Origin: Artocarpus heterophyllus
Taxonomy: Eukaryota > Streptophyta > Magnoliopsida > Rosales > Moraceae
Assembly (NCBI GenBank): GCA_025403435.1
Contig: CM046347.1
Coordinates: 20,547,110-20,611,109, forward strand
DNA length: 64,000 bases
Reading direction: 5' to 3'
Every line of letters begins with the position of its first letter. Positions within the stretch are counted from its first letter, which is position 1. The notes beneath the pieces were generated by a model. It was not told the DNA's origin. It saw nothing but the letters and a program-made list of their open reading frames with translations, and searched no databases. The position numbers and the translations under genes are program-made. Below, one piece after another: positions 11,075 to 22,710 of the stretch.

Positions 11075-14000
11075 TTGCGGGGTCATGTGACGATCACTCG
11101 GGGGGATGGTTGCTATGCAACAAGATTAAGGGACAGGGCTGTTATTGGCCCACAATACAGAGTGACTCCAAAGATTTCGCCAAGAAATAAGACAGCTATC
11201 AAAGACACGCTTTAAGTCATCCACCAATCAGTAGAAGAACCTTCTTCAATTAGCTAACCTTGTCCATTAATGAAGTATAACATGGACTTAGTTGGACCTC
11301 TTTCATTATGTGATGCCCATTATTTTCTTAATAGGTAATATGGTAATTAAATTAATTATTAGTGTGTTAACTAAAATTTATTTCATCTAAAATCTATTTC
11401 ATCCTATTTATTTATATCTATTTCAAAATTTCTTAAACTTTTTCTATATCTATTTAGTAAACTTACCGAAACGCTCTTGAAACATCAAATTAATTATTAA
11501 AATACCATTTGGCATTATATGAACTTAAGTCTTCGAAGGAGACATAATGCACTTAATGCTTCACCTACTTGTCTCTCACTTCCCATTATTTTCCTTCAAT
11601 CGGGCCCTATAACAAAGAAAACCATACATTCATTTTCTTTTCTCCGTGCAACACTTATCTTTTCCTTCCTCCTTGAAATGTCTTCCTCTCATTCTCTTCT
11701 TCTTCTTCTTCTTCCTTCTTCTGCTCTCTAAGCCTGAGAAACCCAGCTCCATGTCATTCAAAAGTCCCCATGCTAAAGTTGAACTTGAGTTTTAATCTCT
11801 TGAATTGATGACTTAAAGTTTTCAATGAGATTTTAAGGTAAGATTTTAGAAAATTAATCTAGTCTTATCTACCATCTTTACTTTGAAATTGCTCATTTAT
11901 TTTGCTGCATAATTTAGATTTTATGGTTTGGAATGAGAAAGTTTGACATAAGCATGTTTTCACCCTTATTTGTAAAAAAAAGGGTAGAGATATGGTTTGA
12001 TGATGATTTTGGTATAAAACTCATGAAAATATGTTTATTGTAATTATATAATGCAAGCTACATATTTTGGAATGGTTTTAAGATTTTGAACAAGGATAAC
12101 ATGTTTTGGGTTAAAGAAAAATTTGACATTCCATAAACTTTGTGATACTTCTATGGGCAGTGGCTATTTCTTGAAATTCTAGGATTAAATTAAAATAAAT
12201 TTTATAAATTGGTTTGCATATTTAAAAAGTAGACATCCTAAGCTTTCTAACGAGCTATCATAAACCTAAATCGGAGTTGTATTTTATTTTCTATAAATTT
12301 TTCAATTTTCAGATTGAAAACTAGTAAACCTGCTAGTTTGTCATGGTATACCAGCTGCTAACCTGAACCAAGAACCTATCTTTGCTCACCACTTAATTCA
12401 TTAAGGTCTTGCAACCTTTCCAATATTATCCTAAGTGATTGATAAATCTTATTAGGGACTAAAACATATAGATTACTTGTTTAATTTTATATTGTGTCAA
12501 GACAAAAATTGTTTACTGTGGTATTCAAAAAAGATTTGCATAAAGGCTTTAATGGCACACTAATAAGATGGATTTACACATGATTTATTTATGAATGTGG
12601 TTGTATGTTGTGCTTTAGTTTAATTTTCCTTATGCACGCCTTAGGATCAAGGGAGTGTGGAGTTAACGTTAATTGATTCCAGAATTTAAAGATTGTTGAT
12701 AAGCTTAGAAGGTAGGGATTCTATTACTCATCTTTTGTGAGGTTTTATGAAATTAAAATTGATTGTTTTACCGCAAGATATATATATATATCTATGTTGA
12801 ACTGCTATTATATGAGTATTACATATGAAACTATGACATGGACTCGTCTTGAATTGTACAGTGAGGAACATAATGAATTGACACATATTATAAATTGACA
12901 AGCATGATTAGAAAAACTGACTCTATTAATAATGATTGAATATAGAGAAATTATGAGACGTGAAGAGGGCGGCGGTTACGTCCTTGGGCATGAATACCCT
13001 AAAAGGTAAAATAGGGGGAAGGTGATGAGGTTTCCTTGGGTTGAGAGTCCCAAAATACACTGTACAGGAATCGACTTGGTGAGGACTCGGGGCTTAATAT
13101 CCCCTCACCGAAACACCCTTGGAATGTTTAAAGGGTGATCAAGCGCGCCAATTTTGGGTTTCGATGAGTTGAGTGATACTCTATTGAACGTGGATACCTA
13201 GGAATAATGATAAACTGTAATATTTGTATATATGTATACTTATGAAACTCGGTAATGATTAACTATGGTATCTACGAAATATGATTATAATAAATCTCAT
13301 AATCTAGATAATGAAGAGTATTAACTAACCATGTAGGTTTTAATGTGGTAATGATAAAAACCTAAAGGTGAGTAATGGTTTTCTCTAGTGAGCATATTGT
13401 CGCTCATTCTCTTATATTTTTTTTTCAAGACTCGATAAGTGTGAGGTGGCTACGAGAAAAATAGTTGAGGAAGCTATATAGCTATATTACGTTGGGACAA
13501 CTTCAATTGCTAAGAATGTTCTTCATGATAATGTAAGCATTAATTGTTACTTTCTGTGACTGTATTAAAATGCGTTGAGGGTTGAAATGATGATGACAGT
13601 TTTATATTATTAAATTTAAGGTGTTACATTAAACTATGGTTTAATCGTCGTTTATATTTTTATTTTTGATTTGAGAGTTTTCACTTAAGTCCCAGGCAAC
13701 TTTATTTTTAAGGTTTTATTTTTTTTTTCTGATTTTTTGTTTTATTTCATTAAAAACTGTTAACCCCCATATGGAGCGTTACACATTAGCTCTAGATCAA
13801 GTCAAATATCTGCTCGTTTTCACGAATTATTTTTCTAAGTGGGTCGAAGCCGAGGCTTTTGTAGATGTGAAGGAGAAGGATGTTAAACGATTTATATGGT
13901 GCAATACAGTTTGTTGATTTGGAGTACCACGAGAGATCGTAATCGACAACGGCTCCTAATTTATCTCTAGTTCCTTCGAGAAATTCTATCAAGACTACCA

Positions 14001-14500
14001 AGGCCACCAACAGAACCGTTGTCGCAAACCTGATGAAAAAGCTGGAAGCAAGGAAAGGTCGCTGGGATGAAAAACGCCCATTGGAGCTGTGGGCATATAG
14101 AATGACCTCGAAGAGAGCAACTGTTGAGTCTCCTTTTTTCACTCGTATATAGAATAGAGGCTGTGATCCCAGTAGAAGTGATCACACATGAACTTTGCAT
14201 CGACGACTACCTTTTAAAGAGCCAATGACTTACGAAATGCTCAGGGATACACTCGACCTAATTAATGAAAAAAGGGAGAATGCTCTCTATCGCCCTGGTC
14301 ATTACCAACAATCGACTACTAGATACTACAATTCTAAGATTAAGATTAGAAGGTTTTCAGAAGGAGAGCTCGTCTGTAGAGAGTATTCCAGAATATGGGG
14401 GAAGCAAATGCTGGAAAACTCATTGCAAACTAGAAAGACACTTACAGAGTTAGGCGAGTTGTGCGAGATGGAGTAGACAAACTTGAGAAGTTAGATGGAG
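11075..14500 (+). pseudogene. Decayed TAT/Athila-type Ty3/gypsy integrase, split by a solo LTR
   Basis: Removing the insertion at 11309-13783 leaves one continuous, broken integrase sequence. The upstream part (11075-11308) gives DHSGGWLLCNKIKGQGCYWP and then IQSDSKDFAKK, the zinc-binding N-terminus of gypsy integrases. The downstream part (13784-14480) gives YFSKWVEAEAFVDVKEKDVK, FGVPREIVIDNGS, ARKGRWDEKRPLELWAYRMT and YYNSKIKIRRFSEGELV. These are the core (KWVEAE, DNG), the LWAYR block and the C-terminal domain. In-frame stops and frameshifts are frequent, and the stretch after DNGS is shortened. The wording of the blocks is typical of the TAT/Athila lineages rather than chromoviruses. No RT or gag lies upstream, so the element is 5'-truncated. 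The tandem repeats, antisense gene and LTR to the right fit the same element. Confidence 0.8.
11309..13783 (+). mobile_element. Solo LTR (2475 bp), same family as the 56.8-kb element
   Basis: It begins TGTGATGCCC and ends GCGTTACA. It is flanked by a perfect 5-bp target duplication, CATTA (11304-11308 and 13784-13788). The sequence aligns end to end with the LTR at 56827-59305 and with the partial LTR at 63698-64000, including the stretch with GGAATCGACTTGGTGAGGAC and the closing TTAACCCCCATA. No primer site or internal sequence is attached, so the element was reduced to a single LTR by recombination. It sits inside the integrase pseudogene, which shows the order of insertion. Confidence 0.92.
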
Positions 14501-14819
14501 CAGTAATTAGCAAGAGCTAAAATGCGTATCACCTTAGGAAATATTATGTATAATTTTATTTTTTATGGCCAAAGAAATTTCTTGTTTTTTTCTTTTCAAG
14601 ATTATAAATTTTCTCGTTCGATTCGTTTTGCGGTAGGTAATCTATCGATATAATTCCTAAGCAGGACTAATAGCAATGGTTGTAATGGCACTTAGGCTTA
14701 TAAAGGTGAACTACATACGGCTTGATCCCTAACCATGGGTAGTAGGCAACTTGTGTTTTATAAATGAGTGCAGCTGCGTTATCATTAAAACATCCATTTT
14801 GCTCGATGCTTTGTGCTTC

Positions 14820-15285
14820 TAACCCCCAATATGCCTTCTTTAAGGCTTGCCATCAAACCAACATAAGGTCTGATCTACTCACCCAATTTGGTTCGATACG
14901 CTTTTTTCAAGGCTTGTCATCTCACTAACATTGGGTTTGATCTATTCACCTAACATTGGGTTTGATCTACTCACCTAATTTGGTTCAATAAGCCTTCTTT
15001 AAGGCTTGCCATCGAACCTAATACTCATCCAATTTGGTTCGATAGGCCTTCTTCAAGGCTTGCCATTTCACCAACATTGGGTTCGATCTACTCACCTGAA
15101 TCTCACCAATATTGGGTCTGATCTACTTACCCAATTCGATACACCTTCTTTATGGCTTGCAATCTCACCAACATTGGGTTCGATCTACTCACCTAATTTA
15201 GTTCGATACGCCTTCTTTAAGGCTTGCCATCTCACCAACATTGGGTTCGATCTACTCACCTAATTTGGTTCACTATGCCACCTTC
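14820..15285. repeat. Tandem repeat, unit about 67 bp, six or so copies
   Basis: Units read CTTGCCATCTCACCAACATT, then GGGTTCGATCTACTCACC, TAATTTGGTTCGATACGCC and TTCTTTAAGG. Copies start near 14846, 14913, 15005, 15058, 15155 and 15222; some are shortened and some have an internal partial duplication. The array lies between the integrase and the antisense gene of the decayed TAT-type element, where that lineage often carries such arrays. Confidence 0.8.
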
Positions 15286-15599
15286 ATAATTGATGTTGAT
15301 TACTCACCAAATGTCCATTTCGATTAAGCCATCACAGCGGTTCAATAATAGTGTAATTTGTGATGATTTGATATCAGAATTTAAAAACTATAGTTACATA
15401 GTCAATTTGTTTGATTCGTAAGTCTATTTAAAGTCTGTTATTTTCCACCTAGAAATAAAAGCTTTGGGGGGGGGGGGAAGAAGAGAATATGCAAATGTAC
15501 AAAGTGGAAATAAAAGAGGATTCATAGAATCAAGGAATTTTTACAATGTTTTGATATTATAATTTGATGAAAAAGAGAAAATAGAAACAACAAAGTCGA
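15286..15599. other. Interior of the decayed TAT-type element, non-coding
   Basis: This short stretch between the tandem array and the end of the antisense gene has an 11-base G run near 15468 and no recognisable frame. Confidence 0.4.
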
Positions 15600-15864
15600 C
15601 GAAAAAGTTCATTTGTTTGATGTTGAGGTTGGAGGGTAGCAAACTTTTATTCGTTGGAGCAACAAAAGCATCTATGTTGACTGATTCGATAGGATCTTTT
15701 TGAGCTTCCTCTTTAGGTTCATCCTCCTTAAAATCAACCTCTAGAGCAATTAGGTCTTCGAGCTTGGCTATTTCAACATCCCTTGGTGCTCTTTAAACTC
15801 CTTGAAGAGTTCGAGCCTTGCCTTAATAGTCGAGTCACCGTGAACATCAAAGAGCTACTCTTTA

Positions 15865-16669
15865 TGATGAGGACATCGTTAGCACAAGCAAGAGCACATG
15901 GGATGAGACATATTTAGATCCAATTCAAGTTCCCATTGGTCCGGTTACGAGAGCTCGTGCGAAGAAGTTCAAAGAAACACTTATTGGACTGATTCAAGCA
16001 ACTTGGGCTCAAGCTATTGCATTGAGGCCCATTGAGGGAATTGCATGTGACATCCAGACCAACAAATGCGTGATTCAAGCTCTAGAAGGAACCGAGTAAT
16101 TTCCATTTCAGTTACTTTCTTGTTTTGAGGTGACAAGTGGCGAGAAGAATCAGCTATTTACCTTTTAATGTCTAGTTTCCTTTTTGCGTTTGTTTTATTT
16201 TTATTATTGTAAGGCTTTTAAGCCATTAAGGGAACTTTTCTTCTTTGCTTTAGATTAGATGTTTTGGTAATTGATTTGCCCGAAATTCCATGGGCAATTA
16301 GGAGCTGAAAATTCGCATAGGGGAACCCCTATATATTGTAACGAATTTCATTCAATGGAAGACAAGTATTAACACACAATTTGAGGTTTAATTCTCTTTG
16401 GTTCCTAAACGAACTATTCGAACTTATCGAAAAATTCTGTGGCGTTCATAGACTTATCAATCAGTCCATCCATAGCTGATTGTGGCGTCCTCACATACCA
16501 AGACTTATCAATCAATCCATCCATAGCTGATTGTGGCGTCCTCACATACCAAGGTTTGTGCTTCTTGTTAGGCATCGGGTCGCGGTTCCATTCAAAACCG
16601 GTTAGGAATTTTGATCTTGGAAACCAATTTTGGTTAGGGTCGTGTCAGTTCTTGGTGGGGTTCGTATCA
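15865..16669 (+). repeat. 5' LTR of the 6.8-kb element
   Basis: TGATGAGG...GTATCA. It contains a perfect-looking ~50-bp internal tandem duplication (units starting GACTTATCAATCA near 16450 and 16501) and a TATA-like CCCTATATATTG near 16328-16339. The first ~230 bases duplicate the C-terminal coding part of pol (see the 3' LTR). Confidence 0.93.
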
Positions 16670-16690
16670 TTTGGTTATCAAAGCGAGGTT
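16670..16690 (+). other. Primer-binding site, Met-tRNA type
   Basis: TTTGGTTATCAAAGCGAGG directly follows the LTR. It differs slightly from the usual TGGTATCAGAGC, the complement of the initiator Met-tRNA 3' end. Confidence 0.8.
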
Positions 16691-17234
16691 CTAATCAGGT
16701 TTTGCTTATCCATTCTCTTAGTTTATGTTTGTTTCAGTTATTCGTGAGTTTTGATTTCCATTATCAAAGTCGGTTAAAAAAAAAAGATCCGAAAAGAAAA
16801 GAAAAAAAAAGAAAAAAAAGAAAAAAAGGAAAAGAAGAAAAACAAGAGGATCCGAAAAAAAAAAAAAAAAAAAAGAGTCTGGAAACCTTCCTTAATTTTT
16901 TTTTTTTTCAGATTCTTGTTATTCATCGTTTAAGGAATCCGAAATTGAATTCCTTACACAAACCAAAAATTTTTGCTCAAATTTCGTTCCTTTTGGGTGT
17001 GATTTTTGAAAGCTTAAATTATCTGTTCCTGTTATAGTCTTGTTTCTAATCTGAGCCTCCTTGGTAATCTATTTGTGAATTGTCAAGGAAATTTTGATAT
17101 TGATTTGACTAGTTTTATAGGAACTAAGTCAGAATTAACTAGTGGAAAAGGCAAAGAGGCGAGAGCATTAGAGTGGACAAAAGCCAAAAGTATTGAGTGT
17201 AAACACGAGTGAAATTGAGTGAACCATTTCACGA
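16691..17234. other. Untranslated leader of the 6.8-kb element
   Basis: It contains a long A/AAG-rich tract (about 16770-16875), which gives a meaningless Lys-rich frame, and then AT-rich DNA. No gene. Confidence 0.6.
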
Positions 17235-19022
17235 GTGAAACACGTAAGGGAGTGTGGTAAGGTCCTTTGCATTATTTCTTATTTTGTTTTGCAAAAAAAA
17301 AAAAAGTCAAACAACAGCAAGAACACTATTGAGGGTACCTCAGGTGTAGCAGATCCAAAACTTCTTATGGAAGCGATGATGGGGGAGATGAGGCGATTGT
17401 TGAGGGGAGAGTTAGGACAACTTCATGAGAGGATAGACCGGATAGAAAATGCACTTGTGGAACAGCCACAACATGTTCCTCATACGCGTAGGCGGGAAAG
17501 GGTTTCAGTTAGAGGAGAGGTTGATGACTACTACAGGATTGATGGGGAAGAGTTTGATGAAGGAGAAGATTCAGCGGGTAGTCACCGAAGATTTGGATGG
17601 GATAGAGGAGTTAGGAACTGGGAAAATGATAGTTTGAGAGGCATAAAAATGAAGATACCATCATTTCAAGGCAATTCCAATCTAGAAGCGTACCTAGAAT
17701 GGGAGAAGAAAATGGAGTTCATCTTTGACTGCCACTACTATTCCGAGGCGAAGAAGGTAAAACTAGCTGTAATTGAATTTTCTGATTATGCTATTACTTG
17801 GTGGAATCAGCTTGTTATAAATAGGAGACGAAATAGAGAGCGACCTATTGAGTCATGGGAAGAGATGAAGACTGTGATGAGGAAGCGATTTGTACCAACT
17901 TACTCCTACCGGGAGTTGTATAACAAACTACAAAATCTTAAGCAAGGCAACCGGAGTGTAGAGGAGTACTATAAGGAGATGGAGGTTATGATGATTCGGG
18001 CAAATATAGAGGAGGATCGGGAGGCTACAATGGCAAGGTTTTTGGCGAGCTTGAACCAAGATATTCACAATGCCGTTGAGTTACAACATTATGTGGAGTT
18101 GGAGGACATGGTGCACATGGCTATTAAAATTGAGAATCAACTTATGAGGAAGGGCAGTAACACACGTCCTAGCCAAAACCCGAGTACATCCGCTTGGAAA
18201 ATGAACCAATGGAAAAGGGATGAGAAGCAATCCAACACCAAGCCCAAGATCGAGCAAAAACAAGAGGTGGCCAGCCATGGGAATCAAGGTAAATCCGATT
18301 CTTCCACTACTTGGAATCGTGATATTAAATGTTTAAAGGGTAAAGGCAGGGGTCACATAGCAAGCCAATGTACAAACAAACGAGCTATGGTGTTGCGGGA
18401 CAATGGAGAGATTGAAACCGACGAGGATTTGGACAATGATTCTATGCCTTCATTAGAGGATGCTGACGATGAGGAGTGCGCTGTACAAGGAGAATTGTTG
18501 GTTACAAGGAGAGCTTTAAGTGTGCAAGCCAAAGAAGAAGATGAAGAGGTGCAACGGGAAAACATCTTCCATACTAGGTGCCACGTCCAAAACAAGGTAT
18601 GTAGTGTGATTATTGATGGTGGGAGTTGTACTAATGTTGCTAGCACAACCATGGTGGAGAAGTTAGGGCTGCCAACAATTAAGCATCCTCGACCATATAA
18701 ATTGCAATGGTTAAATGATACTGGTGAGGTAAAGGTGCATAAGCAAGTGTTAGTTTCTTTTCGCATTGGAAGATATGAAGATGAAGTTTTGTGCGATGTG
18801 GTTCCGATGGAAGCTGGGCACTTGTTATTAGGCAGACCATGGCAATTTGATCGGCAAGTTAAACATGATGGTTTCACCAACAAGTACTCATTTGTTCACA
18901 ATCAAAAAATGATCACTCTTGTTCCGTTAACACCAAAACAGGTCTATGAAGACCAAGTGAGCTTACAGAGAGAAAGTGATAAAAAAATGAAGAGTGGAGA
19001 AAAATCAAGAGTGGGAGTGTAG
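17235..19022 (+). pseudogene. gag-protease part of the retrotransposon polyprotein
   Basis: This 595-codon frame probably starts in truth at a later Met such as 17367 (MEAMMGEMRRLLRG), since the first residues lack similarity. Gag is seen as IKMKIPSFQGNSNLEAYLEW, ITWWNQL and the RKRFVPTYSYRELYNKLQ block. The zinc knuckle near 18331-18373 reads C-L-K-G-K-G-R-G-H-I-A-S-Q-C: the second cysteine of CX2CX4HX4C is a glycine, so the knuckle is damaged. The protease region has IIDGGSCTNVAS (active Asp followed by Gly-Gly-Ser) and the downstream LLLGRPWQFDRQVKHDG. The frame ends at a TAG (19020). The same frame continues beyond it into RT, so this is one polyprotein with a premature stop. Confidence 0.9.
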
Positions 19023-22000
19023 AGAGAGGGTTCGGCAAGTGAGAGAAAAAAGGAAGAGATGGCCAAGAAAAAGGAGAGCAAAGGGAGCAAGGGAGAGAAA
19101 ATTGTGAGGGCTGAAAAGAATTCACAATCAGCCAATGAGAGAAAAGCAGAGAGAAAAACAAACTCCTATGCGAGAAGCAGTGAAATTAAAAAGGCCTTGT
19201 TTTCAAATCAGCCAATGATTGTACTTTTGTACAAAGAGGTGCTTTTAAACACTAACGAACTTGACCCTGCATTGCCTAGTTCTGTTGTTTCTCTGTTGCA
19301 GGGATTCGAGGATGTATTTCCAGATGAGGTGCCTGATGGTTTGCCACCAATTCGGGGAATAGAACATCAGATTGATTTTGTACCTGGCGCTTTCATTCCA
19401 AACTGACCGGCTTATAGAAGCAGCCCTGAGGAGACAAAGGAGCTTTAAAGGCAGGTTAGTGAGTTGATGAAAAGGGGTACGTGAGAGAAAGTATGAGCCC
19501 ATGCGCCGTTCCAGTCTTACTCGTGCCTAAGAAGGATGGGACATGGAGGATGTGTGTAGATTACAGAACCATTAACAATATCACGGTAAAGTATCGCCAT
19601 CCTATTCCTCGTTTAGATGATATGTTGGATGAACTGCATGGTGCTTCTGTGTTCTCAAAAATTGATTTGAAAAGTGGATACCATCAAATACGCATGAAAG
19701 AGGGTGATGAATGGAAAACTGCCTTTAAGACAAAATATGGACTGTATGAGTGGTTAGTAATGCCATTTGGTTTAACTAATGCTCCAAGTACATTTATGCG
19801 TTTAATGAATCATGTATTACATGCATTTATTGGCAGGTTTGTTGTTGTGTATTTTGATGATATACTCATGTATAGCAAAGACATGGACCACCATGTAGTG
19901 CATTTAAAATCTGTTTTGGATGTGCTTAGAAAGGATAAGTTGTATGCTAACCTCAAGAAGTGTACCTTTTGCACAGATAAGCTTATGTTTCTTGGTTTTG
20001 TTGTTAGTGCTCAAGGTATACAGGTTGATGAAGAAAAGGTGCGAGCCATCCAAGATGGCCGAGTCCAACTAGTGTGGGAAACGTATGGAGTTTTCATAGA
20101 CTTGCTAGTTTCTACCGGCGGTTCGTGAAAGATTTCAATATTATAGCCGCACCACTGACTGAAGTGATCAAGAAGAACGTTGGGTTTAGATGGGGAGAAG
20201 AGCAAGAAAAGGCATTTCAGTTAATCAAGGAGAAGTTGACTAATGCTCCATTGTTATCTTTACCTAATTTTTCCAAAACTTTTGAGATTGAATGTGATGC
20301 TTCAGGTGTTGGAATTGGTGCTGTTTTAATGCAGGAAGGGAGACCAGTAGCATATTTCAGTGAGAAGCTAAATGGAGCAACTCTTAACTGCCCAACTTAT
20401 GATAAGAGATGTATGCATTGGTTCGGGCATTAGAGACGTGGCAACACTACCTATGGCCTAAGGAGTTTGTGATTCACACCGATCATGAGTCCCTGAAACA
20501 CTTGAAGGGCCAACACAAGCTAAACAAGAGGCATGCTCGTTGGGTGGAATTCATAGAGACGTTTCCGTATGTCATTCGCTACAAGCAAGGTAAGGAAAAC
20601 ATCGTTGTCGATGCACTTTCTCGCAGGTATGTCTTAATCTCAACTCTTAATGCTAAACTACTGGGTTTTGAACATATTAAAGAGTTATATGCTGATGACT
20701 GTGACTTTAGTACTGAGTATCAAGCTTGTGAGAGATTTGCTAGTGGTAAGTACTTTAGGCATGCGGGATACTTGTTTTGGGAGAATAAATTATGTGTGCC
20801 TAATTGTTCATTAAGAGATTTGCTAGTGAGAGATCCCATGGGGGAGGATTGATGGGACATTTTGGAGTAATGAAGACTTTGGCTATGTTGCAGGAACACT
20901 TCTATTGGCCACATATGAAACAAGATGTTGAAAGGCTTTGTGGTAGATGTGTAACTTGTAGGCAGGCTAAATCAAGAGTGCAGCCCCACAGTTTGTACAC
21001 CCCTTTACCAATACCTAGTGAACCCTGGATTGATATTTTGATGGATTTTGTGTTAGGTTTGCCTAGGTCTAAATGGGAAAGAGACTTGATATTTGTGGTC
21101 GTGGATAGGTTTTCCAAGATGGCTCATTTTATTCCATGCCACAAGACAAATGATGCTTCCAATGTTGTTGATTTGTTCTTTAGGGAAATTATGAGACTTC
21201 ATGGTATGCCTAGGACAATTGTTTCTGATAGGGACACCAAGTTCTTAAGCTACTTTTGGAAGACTTTGTGGGCTAAGTTAGGGACTAAGTTATTGTTTTC
21301 GACTACTTGTCACCCTCAAACCGACGGTCAAACAGAAGTTATGAATAGAACCTTGTCTACTTTGTTGCGGGCTATCATTAAAAAGAACATCAAAACATGG
21401 GAGGAGTGTTTACCACATGTTGAGTTTGCTTATAATCGATCTGTTCATTCTGCTACTCAATTTTCACCGTTTGAAATTGTTTATGGTTTTAATCCTTTAA
21501 CTCCTTTGGATTTAATGCCATTACCTTTTTCTGAGCATGTGAATTTAGATGGAAAAAGAAAAGCTAACCTTGTTAAGTAGATACACGAGAAGGCAAGACT
21601 CAACATCGAGCGAAGAACTAAACAATATGCTGAACAAGCCAACAAAGGGCATCACAAGCTCGTCTTCGAGCCCGGCGATTGGGTGTAGTTGCACTTACGC
21701 AAGGAACAGTTTTCAGAACAAAGGAAATCCAAGCTATTGCTTAGAGGGGACGGTCCATTTCAAATTCTTGAAAGGATCAATGATAATGCATACAAGTTAG
21801 ACTTGCCAGGTGAGTATGGTGTAAGTGCCACCTTTAATGTTTCTAATCTAAGTCCTTTTGATGCAGGCGACGATTTGAGAACAAATCCCTCTCAAGAGTA
21901 GGGGAATGATGAGGACATCGTTAGCACAAGCAAGAGCACGTGGGATGAGACATATTCAGATCCAATTCAAGTTCCCATTGGTCCGGTTACGAGAGCTCGT

Positions 22001-22141
22001 GCGAAGAAGTTCAAAGAAACGCTTATTGGGCTGATTCAAGCAACTTGGGCTCAAGCTATTGCATGGAGGCCCATTGAGGGAATTGCATGTGACATCCAGA
22101 CCAACAAATGCGTGATTCAAGCTCTAGAAGGGACCGAGTAA
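19023..22141 (+). pseudogene. Reverse transcriptase-RNase H-integrase part of the polyprotein
   Basis: RT begins near DVFPDEVPDGLPPIRGIEHQ (about 19312) and has the [30 protein letters not shown] and [10 protein letters not shown] (catalytic DD) blocks. RNase H follows with [13 protein letters not shown] and [14 protein letters not shown]. Integrase has the HX3-type start and [15 protein letters not shown], then [24 protein letters not shown] and HPQTDGQTE (D, D, E). Breaks: stops at 19404, 19446, 21578, 21686 and 21899; single-base losses near 19477, 20053, 20407 and 20840. After the stop at 21899 the frame stays open through the start of the 3' LTR to 22141, coding for PIQVPIGPVTRARAKKFKET. 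No canonical chromodomain is seen. This end resembles the LTR-overlapping tail of CRM-type elements. Confidence 0.9.
21890..21906 (+). other. Polypurine tract
   Basis: AAGAGTAGGGGAA directly precedes the 3' LTR. It overlaps the coding frame. Confidence 0.75.
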
Positions 22142-22710
22142 CTTTCATTTTAGTTACTTTCCCATTTTGAGGCGACAAGTGGCGAGAAGAATCAGCTATT
22201 TACCTTTTAATGCTAGTTTCCTTTTTGCTTTTGTTTTATTTCTATTATTGTAAGGCTTTTAAGCCATTAAGGGAACTTTCCTTCTTTGCTTTAGATTAGA
22301 CGTTTTGGTAATTGATTTGCCCAAAATTCCATGGGCAATTAGGAGCTGAAAATTCGCATAGGGGAACCCCTATATATTGTAATGAATTTCATTCAATGGA
22401 AGATAAGTATTAACACACAATTTGAGGTTTAATTCTCTTTGGTTTCTAAACGAACTATTCGAACTTATCGAAAAATTCTATGGTGTTCATAGACTTATTA
22501 ATCAGTCCATCCATAGCTGATTGTGGCGTCCTCACATACCAAGACTTATCAATCAGTCCATCCATAGCTGATTGTGGCGTCCTTACACACCAAGGTTCGT
22601 GCTTCTTGTTAGGCATCGGGTCGTGGTTCCATTCAAAACCGGTTAGGAATTTTGATCTTGGAAACCAATTTTGGTTAGGGTCGCGTCAGTTCTTGGCGGG
22701 GTTCGTATCA
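21907..22710 (+). repeat. 3' LTR of the 6.8-kb element
   Basis: It matches the 5' LTR from TGATGAGG to GTATCA, including the ~50-bp internal duplication. The first 235 bases are coding in frame with integrase. Confidence 0.93.

Larger units (their letters stand above)
15865..22710 (+). mobile_element. Ty3/gypsy LTR retrotransposon (6846 bp), CRM-like, decayed
   Basis: This element is complete in structure. It has two LTRs of 805 and 804 bp beginning TGATGAGG and ending GTATCA, a perfect 5-bp target duplication CTTTA (15860-15864 and 22711-22715), a primer-binding site directly after the 5' LTR, and a polypurine tract before the 3' LTR. One gag-protease-RT-RNase H-integrase reading frame fills the interior, and integrase follows RT, as in Ty3/gypsy. 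The frame is broken by several stops and single-base shifts, so the copy cannot act alone. By hand alignment the LTRs differ at about 32 of ~804 positions (about 4 percent), nearly all C/T or G/A, as expected for a methylated, moderately young insertion. It lies inside the antisense gene of the older TAT-type element. Confidence 0.95.

Noticed and set aside
11519..11731. 70-codon frame rich in Ser/Leu
   Set aside because: It lies within the solo LTR, and the aligned LTR at 57 kb does not keep the frame open.
16630..17037. Lys-rich 135-codon open frame
   Set aside because: It is created by a poly-A/AAG tract in the leader of the 6.8-kb retrotransposon.
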